This document shows positions 1 through 5,452 of a stretch of 10,469 nucleotides of DNA, piece by piece. The DNA is taken from the NCBI GenBank assembly GCA_023380415.1, contig JAMCRC010000007.1:1-10469 (forward strand), given 5' to 3'. Numbering within the stretch: the stretch's first letter is position 1; each line of letters begins with the position of its first letter. This DNA is from Patescibacteria group bacterium (GTDB lineage: Bacteria; Patescibacteriota; Minisyncoccia; UBA6257; GWB1-50-10). The position numbers were made by a program, and so were the translations under genes. The notes under the pieces are model-generated. The model searched no databases. It saw only the letters and a list, made by a program, of their open reading frames with translations, and was not told the DNA's origin.

Positions 1-127
1 CCGGTGGCGGAGACCGAGGCCAAACCGGCCACCTTGGTCGTCACGATGGCTTGGGCCGTCGTCCGGCTCGCGGAAAGATACGGCGGTACCGTCGGCGACG
101 AAATGACCACGCTTATTTGGGCGGCGT
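1..127. repeat. 127-bp exact direct repeat, terminal copy
   Basis: Bases 1-127 are identical to 477-603; the match stops at 128 (C against G at 604) and cannot be followed left because the window begins. The offset is 476 bp, not a multiple of three, so the surface-protein reading frame entering this copy at 127 differs from the frame used in the inner copy and hits TAA at 115-113. A perfect repeat of exactly 127 bp at a sequence end matches the overlap left by de Bruijn assemblers run at k=127. The likeliest reading is therefore an assembly loop rather than a genomic duplication, but a true 476-bp tandem duplication cannot be excluded. Confidence 0.95.
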
Positions 128-1843
128 CGTCACATTTAAAATGGGCTCGTACTGGCCGATGAGGGCGATCGATGGCGTCGCCGCCACCTGGAAAACCGCT
201 TCGGCCGGACCGCCGGCCACCCCGCCTGCCGGAACGCTGCCGGCATTCCAAGTGACGATGCCGGTCGAAGAACTGTAGGTCGGCACCGAACCGACATTGC
301 TTTTCGCTTGGCCGGTCCAGACGACGCCCTGGGGCAAGGCGGCCGAGACCGTGACGTTATCCAGGTTGGACTGATAGTTAGTAATGTCCCAATGGATGGT
401 AAAATCGGTCGTCTGCCCGACCTGGGGCGGCATAACTCCGCCGTTCACGATGCCGCTTTGAGCGTCGCGGTAGAGGCCGGTGGCGGAGACCGAGGCCAAA
501 CCGGCCACCTTGGTCGTCACGATGGCTTGGGCCGTCGTCCGGCTCGCGGAAAGATACGGCGGTACCGTCGGCGACGAAATGACCACGCTTATTTGGGCGG
601 CGTGGTCTTTGCCGCTCTGGCTCACCGAACTCGCCGACTGGCCGTCCAGCTTGACCGAGACATTCACTTGGCCGCCGTTCCCCGGTCCGACGAGAGCCAA
701 ACTTGCATCGTTCGACTGGTTCCAAGTGACGGTCTGGGTAGAGGCATTGAAGGTGCCGCTCGTTTGAACGCTGCCCAAGTCCACCAAGCTGCCCACTATG
801 GTCGCCTTGATCGTGACGTCCGAAAGCGCCACCCCGCTCACGTTCTGGTAACCGATGGAATAGTTCAACGTGTCTCCGACATGGGCCACGTAGGCGTTCG
901 CCCCGTTCACGAGGACCGTGAGGCTGACGGGCGCCGGCGACGGGGAAAGGGGCACGCTCGTTTGGGCGAGTGGGTAGTCCTCCCCGTCGAAGCTGGCCGA
1001 AAGCGTGATGGGCAGGACCGCCCCGCCGGTCGCTCCGGATGAAAGGTGGCCCATGATCGTGAGCGTGCCGGAAGCGTGAGGGGCCAACGACCCGAGCTGC
1101 CAATAATTATTGAGAGATTCCGGCGGAACGTCCGAAGAGTCGAAAGTGAATCCAGCGGGATAGTTCGCCGATAGCGTCATGGCCGGGAAGGCGAAATCGG
1201 AATTATTCACATAGGTCACGGGCAAGGAGAACGAGGAACCGGCCAGGATCTGGGCCGGAGGCGTTACTTGAACCGCCATGGCCTCGCCCGCTACGCTCGT
1301 TTCGGCCGTTTGATGGGCCGAGAATTGGGTCCCGCCGGCGCCCGCATAATTGAAGGCCGCGGCCAGCGTCTCGCTTTCCCCCGCCGGACCGACCGGGAGC
1401 AAAGAATAGGTCTTGTCGCTCAAACTGCCGACGCCGATATCGCCCACTTGGTCCGTGAGCATGTTGGGATTCGCGCCGCCGTAATTGACGAGGCCGTCGG
1501 GCAGGTCGATCTCGATCGCCCCGTTTTTGATCTGAGACCCGGTATTGTTCACTATCTGGACCTCGACATTGAACGGCTCGCCTCGCACGACGGTCGCCGG
1601 CAGGTTGACCGTGAGTGTGACGTCCCGGCTCCCGCTCGTATAAAAGAAGACCAGAAAAAGCCCGACGACGACGATAAGGAGCGTGGCAACCCCGCCCCAG
1701 ATCATCAAGCGTTTGAGCCATTGCGGCAGATGCTCCTTCTCTTCGGTCTCCGCCGGGCGGCGCGGCCGCTCTCTGCGGGGCAACCGCTTGGCGGCCGCTC
1801 TCGCCCTCGCGTGAAGTTTCTTTTCCAAGTTTTCCAAGGCCAT
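113..1843 (-). CDS. Membrane-anchored surface protein with repeated beta-sandwich (DUF11/Ig-like) domains; C-terminus uncertain
   Basis: A 576-residue protein seen as a single-pass anchor. It has a basic, Arg/Lys-rich cytoplasmic start (about 1-44), one hydrophobic helix (about 46-68), then only Ser/Thr/Val/Gly-rich extracellular sequence. The outer part divides into about four similar beta-sandwich units (roughly 74-188, 189-297, 304-424, 429-573). Each has the pattern of a Gly-Asp or Gly-Glu-Pro turn, a V-x-Y/V-x-N-N/S strand and a later T-V-T-W-N or equivalent strand, typical of DUF11/CARDB-like adhesive or stalk domains. No cysteine pairs or catalytic motif are visible. The role is inferred to be a cell-surface adhesin or envelope-spacing protein. 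It is the last gene of the minus-strand cluster, 48 bp after recO. The ATG at 1843 has no clear ribosome binding site. The final residues (P-P-K) and the stop lie inside the 127-bp repeat and are probably artificial; the real protein likely continues beyond residue about 573. Confidence 0.8.
   Translation of the reverse strand: MALENLEKKLHARARAAAKRLPRRERPRRPAETEEKEHLPQWLKRLMIWGGVATLLIVVVGLFLVFFYTSGSRDVTLTVNLPATVVRGEPFNVEVQIVNNTGSQIKNGAIEIDLPDGLVNYGGANPNMLTDQVGDIGVGSLSDKTYSLLPVGPAGESETLAAAFNYAGAGGTQFSAHQTAETSVAGEAMAVQVTPPAQILAGSSFSLPVTYVNNSDFAFPAMTLSANYPAGFTFDSSDVPPESLNNYWQLGSLAPHASGTLTIMGHLSSGATGGAVLPITLSASFDGEDYPLAQTSVPLSPSPAPVSLTVLVNGANAYVAHVGDTLNYSIGYQNVSGVALSDVTIKATIVGSLVDLGSVQTSGTFNASTQTVTWNQSNDASLALVGPGNGGQVNVSVKLDGQSASSVSQSGKDHAAQISVVISSPTVPPYLSASRTTAQAIVTTKVAGLASVSATGLYRDAQSGIVNGGVMPPQVGQTTDFTIHWDITNYQSNLDNVTVSAALPQGVVWTGQAKSNVGSVPTYSSSTGIVTWNAGSVPAGGVAGGPAEAVFQVAATPSIALIGQYEPILNVTTPPK
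477..603. repeat. 127-bp exact direct repeat, inner copy
   Basis: Inner copy of the repeat at 1-127. Here it is read in the frame that fits its surroundings: it encodes about residues 415-456 of the surface protein, the end of the third beta-sandwich unit and the start of the fourth. The family-like sequence continues without a break on both sides, so this copy is taken as the genuine one. Confidence 0.95.
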
Positions 1844-1891
1844 AGGGATCTGATATTCGGGTGGCGCGTCCGTCTTTAAATATTCAACGCT

Positions 1892-2422
1892 TTATAAGTA
1901 TACCATCTCATTTTGCGGCGCCTTCGCGGAGCATCTTGCGCAAAAGAATTCATGCCCCCTCAAACCGAAAGCCGCGACGTTACGCCCTCCGCATTGGACG
2001 CAAGCGGCTTCTTCGGGCGCGTAGCCCAATATCCGAAGGATGTCCCCGATGCGCCACGATCCGGACCGGAAGCCCTGGATCAAGTAGTGCCAGATCTCGG
2101 GGTCCGGCGCGCCTTTTGGTAAAAGGGCGCGCAGCACATTCACGGCGACCAGTGCTCGCGCCATCGCCTCCGGCGAGGCCAATCCGGCCGGCTTCCCCGC
2201 CCCAAGGGCGTCCACGACCGTGAACCGGTTCTTTTCGATCAAGCGCAACCGCACCAAATTCAGGACATCCAAATGAGGAGACAGTTTCGATAGCGGTTTG
2301 CGGCCGCCGGTCACTTTGACGTCCAATCGGCCGAGCCGGCGCGTCAAAACGTCGACGCTGCGGTCCGATTCGCGATCGTTGCGGACGTGGAGCACGATCC
2401 CCTCGGTGACATATTCATTCAT
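1892..2422 (-). CDS. recO: DNA repair protein RecO (short form)
   Basis: RecO works in RecFOR recombinational repair, binding single-stranded DNA and SSB and helping load RecA. The 176-residue protein opens with the RecO OB-fold pattern: T-E-G-I-V-L at 6-11, then an R-R-L-G-R-L-D-V-K-V-T-G-G-R-K-P stretch at 28-43, followed by S-x-L-S-P-H-L-D at 45-52. A four-cysteine zinc site lies at Cys141, Cys144, Cys161 and Cys164, as in the zinc-finger RecO proteins. Typical RecO is about 240-255 residues; this one ends only 12 residues after the last cysteine, so the usual C-terminal helical extension is missing or very short. Its ATG overlaps the end of the upstream glycosyltransferase gene by 8 bp (A-T-G-A-A-T-G-A arrangement), suggesting translational coupling rather than a functional link. 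Confidence 0.92.
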   Translation of the reverse strand: MNEYVTEGIVLHVRNDRESDRSVDVLTRRLGRLDVKVTGGRKPLSKLSPHLDVLNLVRLRLIEKNRFTVVDALGAGKPAGLASPEAMARALVAVNVLRALLPKGAPDPEIWHYLIQGFRSGSWRIGDILRILGYAPEEAACVQCGGRNVAAFGLRGHEFFCARCSAKAPQNEMVYL

Positions 2423-3899
2423 TGGCGGCTTTGGGGGTTTTCCAAAAACCCAATCGATACTTTCCTCCGAGCATCAGGCGGGTTTGGGCCTCGAGAGCCG
2501 GAATGGCGCCGAAAATTATGGTCGTGAGCGGGGTGAGCACCCAGCCCAGGATATAAAGCAGATACCCCAGGCGCGAGATCCCTTCGGTCTCCGTCCTCAG
2601 GATCGCCGCGCTCCATAAGGCGAGGGCGATGATGCCGACCAAGCTGAAGTTCAAAATAAGGCCCGTCATCCGGGGCAGATTATAGGAGATGAGCGAGGCG
2701 CGAAAAGCATCTCCGCCGATGACGTTCGGCAACCAACCGAAAACGAATATGACTATGGCGCTCGTCGACCAGGAATAAAATCCGTCGAACATCACCCAGA
2801 TCCAAAAACGGCGGGCCTTTCTCGGGAAATCGTTGCGCCGCTTGGTATCCTCGGCGAAGCGGGCCAAATTCTCCGTTCCCCAACCCCAACGCCGCTGCTG
2901 CAAATAGAGATTCCCCAGCGAGTTCCAAAAATCCTTTCCCACAACGGCATCCATATAGACCGGATAAAAGAGCGGCACGGTCCGCCAGTCGCCGTTCCAA
3001 TGAGCGAGGCACTGGAAGAATATCCGCGAATCCTCGGAAACGAGGTCGGTGTCCCAATAACCGATCTCCATAAGGGCCGTGAGCGGCATGCTGTGCGACG
3101 AGAAGGTCACGAGCTGGTCCGGCCGCGACGACTGCATCAGCTGCCAGAAGGTGGATGAGAAGCCGACGATGTGGGCGATGAACGGCGAAGTGGCGAGATT
3201 GTTAACGTAGATCGGCACCGGCTGGAAACTGGCGCGTTCGCCTTTCGGATTAGAGAGGAACTCGTTGGTGAGCAGCCCGAAGTAATCCGGTCCCGGCCGG
3301 GTATCGGCGTCGAAGACGGAAACAACGACCCGATTCGGGTCTATGTGTCCGGGGCGGATCAGCGCTTCGACAGCCGCCCTGGTCGCCCAGGTCTCGTTCG
3401 ATCCCTTGCCTGGAGATTCACGGGGTAGGTCCGCCGGATGCCTGGTGACAAGAAAGGCGCCGAAGGCCGACCCGAATTCTCGGGACGCTTCGGCCGCCAT
3501 GGCGGCATCGTCCGGACCGCCCCGTTCCTCGGTGGCAAGGACCACGAACATCTTGTCTTTTGGATAATTGGCTTCGGCAATGGAGACGATGGTCCGCCGG
3601 ACGACGGTCCAGGGCTCGTGATAGACCGGCAGCACGATGAGGTGGACGATATTTTCCCAATATCCCGCCTTCTCGCGTTCCAGCTTATGGAGCCAGTTCA
3701 CCTTCATGCGCGCCCTCATTTCGCGGAAAGAAAACGAAAGATGGAAAAAGAAGTAGACCACCCGGAGCAGCCAATAGAGATCGTAAAAAAGTATGAAGAT
3801 GACGACGACGGCCGGAAGATATCGGGAGAGCAGCACAAGGACGGCGAGCGTGGCCCAAGCGGCCGCGCCCGGGATGACCTCCCAGAACCGGTGTTTCAT
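2415..3899 (-). CDS. Membrane-embedded family-2 glycosyltransferase (cellulose-synthase-like)
   Basis: A 494-residue integral membrane glycosyltransferase of the GT2 processive type. Two hydrophobic segments lie near the N-terminus (about 8-30 and 31-53), a cytoplasmic GT-A catalytic domain spans about 85-345, and three or so membrane segments follow (about 369-392, 412-432, 444-467). Catalytic motifs are visible: the substrate-binding start V-L-P-V-Y-H-E at 89-95, the metal-binding D-A-D at 197-199, the E-D pair of the catalytic-base motif at 289-290, and Q-Q-R-R-W-G-W-G at 334-341 (the QxxRW acceptor/product motif). It probably transfers a nucleotide-activated sugar to a growing polysaccharide or lipid-linked acceptor; the sugar and product cannot be read from sequence. 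It lies 9 bp after the DoxX gene and overlaps recO by 8 bp, in an operon that ends with a surface protein, so an envelope role is plausible. Confidence 0.92.
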   Translation of the reverse strand: MKHRFWEVIPGAAAWATLAVLVLLSRYLPAVVVIFILFYDLYWLLRVVYFFFHLSFSFREMRARMKVNWLHKLEREKAGYWENIVHLIVLPVYHEPWTVVRRTIVSIAEANYPKDKMFVVLATEERGGPDDAAMAAEASREFGSAFGAFLVTRHPADLPRESPGKGSNETWATRAAVEALIRPGHIDPNRVVVSVFDADTRPGPDYFGLLTNEFLSNPKGERASFQPVPIYVNNLATSPFIAHIVGFSSTFWQLMQSSRPDQLVTFSSHSMPLTALMEIGYWDTDLVSEDSRIFFQCLAHWNGDWRTVPLFYPVYMDAVVGKDFWNSLGNLYLQQRRWGWGTENLARFAEDTKRRNDFPRKARRFWIWVMFDGFYSWSTSAIVIFVFGWLPNVIGGDAFRASLISYNLPRMTGLILNFSLVGIIALALWSAAILRTETEGISRLGYLLYILGWVLTPLTTIIFGAIPALEAQTRLMLGGKYRLGFWKTPKAANE

Positions 3900-3908
3900 A
3901 ACTGGATG

Positions 3909-4313
3909 CTAATAAAGAATAAGGCCCAGGACCGTGTCCAAACCGAACCGACCGGCACCGAGCGTTAGAAGCGCGGCGGCGGCGGCGAGTATCAGAAGAT
4001 CTAGCTCGAATCCGCCGACAAGAGGGGCCTTTCGCTTGACCTTGATAAGGATGACGATGAATTCAATAACAAGGAAGAAGGATACGACCTGCGTGAGAAA
4101 GCCGAGAATAAGGAAGATCCCACCCACCACCTCGAGGAGCATGACGATGGTCGCCCAGAAGATCCCCGGCTTGAAACCCATTTGAGAAAAGTTCCCGGCG
4201 GTCTGCTTCAGACCCCTGAGCTTAGGGTAGCCGTGCACGATAAGGACCAATCCCAGCACCACCCTCAAGACGAGCAGGCCCCAATCGCTGAAAACCCACA
4301 AAGGTTGAATCAT
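3909..4313 (-). CDS. DoxX-family four-helix membrane protein
   Basis: A 134-residue polytopic protein with four hydrophobic helices (about 11-28, 51-71, 73-92, 103-121). It carries the DoxX signature: G-L-V-L-I-V-H-G-Y-P-K-L at 21-32 after the first helix turn, an E in the second helix (Glu61, within L-L-E-V-V-G-G), and a C-terminal G-R-F-G-L-D at 121-126. DoxX proteins are linked to respiratory or redox membrane functions in several bacteria, but the biochemical role of most members, including this one, is not established. It is the first gene of the minus-strand cluster, and the next gene starts 9 bp after its TAG stop. The start ATG at 4313 has no Shine-Dalgarno sequence, and a TATAAT hexamer sits only 18-23 bases upstream on the coding strand, so its mRNA leader may be very short. 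Confidence 0.9.
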   Translation of the reverse strand: MIQPLWVFSDWGLLVLRVVLGLVLIVHGYPKLRGLKQTAGNFSQMGFKPGIFWATIVMLLEVVGGIFLILGFLTQVVSFFLVIEFIVILIKVKRKAPLVGGFELDLLILAAAAALLTLGAGRFGLDTVLGLILY

Positions 4314-4338
4314 AATGGTATTATTCTTATATTATAAG
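4305..4338 (+). promoter_or_regulatory. Predicted sigma-70-type promoter for tsaD
   Basis: TTGAAT at 4305-4310 is followed after 17 bp by TATATT at 4328-4333 (one mismatch from TATAAT). The -35 element lies inside the first codons of the divergent DoxX gene. Predicted transcription would start near 4340, giving a leader of less than 20 bases before the tsaD ATG at 4357. Based on pattern only. Confidence 0.5.
4326..4338 (-). promoter_or_regulatory. Perfect 13-bp palindrome giving a TATAAT -10 for the DoxX operon
   Basis: CTTATA-T-TATAAG is a perfect inverted repeat. On the minus strand it contains a consensus TATAAT (4336-4331), placed to start transcription about 10 bases before the DoxX ATG at 4313. 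No good minus-strand -35 at normal spacing was found. The same bases form the -10 region for tsaD on the plus strand, so the two promoters appear to share one AT-rich core. Confidence 0.4.
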
Positions 4339-4356
4339 CTCCGATTTTCAAGGCCC

Positions 4357-5382
4357 ATGAAAATACTCTCCATCGAAACGAGCTGCGACGAAACCGCAAT
4401 AGCCCTGGTCGAGGCCTCGGGCGGCATCAAAAGGCCGCGTTTTAAGGTCCTGAAGAACGCGGTCTCTTCCCAGGTGGCCTTGCACGCTCCTTACGGAGGG
4501 GTCGTCCCGAATATCGCCAAACGCGAGCATATAAAGAATCTGCCGATCATACTGAGCGAGGTCGCCCCGGGCAAAAAGGTGGATGTCGTGGCCGTAACCG
4601 TCGGTCCGGGACTCGAACCGGCGCTTTGGACGGGCATCGAGTTCGCCAAAAAATTACGCCGGGGCGCGTTCCCCAAAGCCAAGCTCGTCGGCGCGAACCA
4701 TATGGAAGGACACCTCTACAGTTTTCTGCTCGACCAGAAAACTGAAAATCCTAAATCCAAAATCCTAAATCCTAAAATTTATCCGGCAGTAGGACTGGTC
4801 GTTTCCGGCGGACACACCATTCTTCTCTTGATGAAATCGCTCACTGAGTGGAAGAAGCTCGGCGAGACCCGCGACGATGCCGTGGGCGAGGCCTTCGATA
4901 AAGTGGCTCGCATGCTCGGCCTCCCCTATCCCGGCGGTCCGGAGATCCAAAGGGCGGCCGCAACGGGGAATCCGGAGGCCGTCAATTTCCCCCGGCCGAT
5001 GCTCCATGACAAGAACTACGACTTCAGTTTCTCCGGACTCAAGACATCCGTCCTTTATTATTTAAGGGACCATAAGAATGCGAACACGAACGACATTGCG
5101 GCCAGCTTTCAAAAAGCGGCCGTCGATGTACTGGTCGGCAAGGCGGCACGGGCCGCGAGGCAATACAAGGCCAGATCCATCGTTCTCGCTGGGGGTGTCG
5201 CCGCGAACGCCTCCCTCCGCGAGACCTTGGCCGCGAAGAGCGCGGAGCTGGGGCTTAATTTTTTCGCGCCCTCGATGCAGTTCAATACCGACAACGCCGC
5301 GATGATAGCCGCCGCCGCTTATATCCAGATTTTAAAGAAGAAGAGTCGCCGCATGACGGCCCAGGCGAACTTAAGCCTGTAA
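4357..5382 (+). CDS. tsaD: tRNA N6-adenosine threonylcarbamoyltransferase TsaD
   Basis: TsaD transfers the threonylcarbamoyl group from threonylcarbamoyl-AMP to A37 of ANN-decoding tRNAs, giving t6A, in complex with TsaB and TsaE (no partner gene is in this window). From the ATG at 4357 the protein has 341 residues, near the family norm. Motifs: S-I-E-T-S-C-D-E-T at 5-13 (ASKHA nucleotide-fold start), the metal-binding N-H-M-E-G-H with His115 and His119, S-G-G-H-T at 150-154, G-E-x-F/A-D-K-V-A-R-M-L-G at about 177-188, F-S-F-S-G-L-K-T at 223-230, A-G-G-V-A-A-N at 278-284, and the third metal ligand Asp312 in N-T-D-N-A. An in-frame ATG at 4315 would add 14 residues before the conserved start, but that region contains the predicted -10 element, so 4357 is preferred; AAGG at 4350-4353 may be a weak ribosome binding site. 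An AT-rich repeated insert at residues about 128-141 interrupts an otherwise conserved region. Confidence 0.97.
   Translation: MKILSIETSCDETAIALVEASGGIKRPRFKVLKNAVSSQVALHAPYGGVVPNIAKREHIKNLPIILSEVAPGKKVDVVAVTVGPGLEPALWTGIEFAKKLRRGAFPKAKLVGANHMEGHLYSFLLDQKTENPKSKILNPKIYPAVGLVVSGGHTILLLMKSLTEWKKLGETRDDAVGEAFDKVARMLGLPYPGGPEIQRAAATGNPEAVNFPRPMLHDKNYDFSFSGLKTSVLYYLRDHKNANTNDIAASFQKAAVDVLVGKAARAARQYKARSIVLAGGVAANASLRETLAAKSAELGLNFFAPSMQFNTDNAAMIAAAAYIQILKKKSRRMTAQANLSL
4745..4772 (+). repeat. In-frame tandem 14-mer inside tsaD
   Basis: AAAATCCTAAATCC occurs twice back to back (4745-4758 and 4759-4772) and is followed by a partial TAAAATTT. The 40 bases at 4741-4780 hold only 10 G/C by hand count, inside a GC-rich gene. 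Because 14 is not a multiple of three, the two copies are read in different frames, giving N-P-K-S then K-I-L-N-P-K, with no stop. The insert sits between the metal-site helix (ending near residue 125) and the V-S-G-G-H-T strand, where family members have a short loop. Confidence 0.9.
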
Positions 5383-5416
5383 AAACCCTTTCGGATTTTG
5401 CTTTATTTTCGGCCCC

Positions 5417-5452
5417 AAATCGGCCATAATAAGGCCTAATGAAGGCCGATTT
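5417..5452 (+). promoter_or_regulatory. Inverted repeat enclosing the valS start codon
   Basis: AAATCGGCC at 5417-5425 pairs perfectly with GGCCGATTT at 5444-5452. The 18-base loop holds the only plausible ribosome binding site (AAGG, 5431-5434), a small AGGCCT palindrome and the valS ATG at 5439-5441. A CATAAT at 5425-5430 could be a -10 element, but no -35 lies at good spacing (TTGCTT at 5398-5403 is 21 bp away). If transcribed, the hairpin could mask the start region; this regulatory role is inferred only from base pairing. Confidence 0.4.

Noticed and set aside
1..127. Evidence of a circular molecule from the terminal repeat
   Set aside because: The matching copy is internal (477-603), not at the other end of the window; the right edge cuts through murD.
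113..130. Programmed frameshift or phase-variable switch at the surface-protein end
   Set aside because: No slippery run or simple-sequence tract is at the junction; the exact repeat boundary explains the frame change more simply.
308..1103. Overlapping open frames of about 240 codons on both strands in the surface-protein region
   Set aside because: They are out-of-frame shadows; the minus-strand 576-residue frame alone gives membrane topology and repeated domains.
3438..3968. Long plus-strand open frame opposite the glycosyltransferase and DoxX genes
   Set aside because: It is antisense to genes with clear motifs, spans the gap between two of them, and its translation is rich in Arg/Asp/Gly without any domain; GC-rich codon usage creates such shadows.
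4315..4356. Upstream ATG for tsaD adding 14 residues
   Set aside because: The added residues are not part of the TsaD family, and the segment contains the predicted -10 element; the conserved M-K-I-L-S-I-E-T start is at 4357.
5383..5416. Intrinsic terminator after tsaD
   Set aside because: T-rich bases are present but no stable stem precedes them; the only good inverted repeat encloses the valS start.
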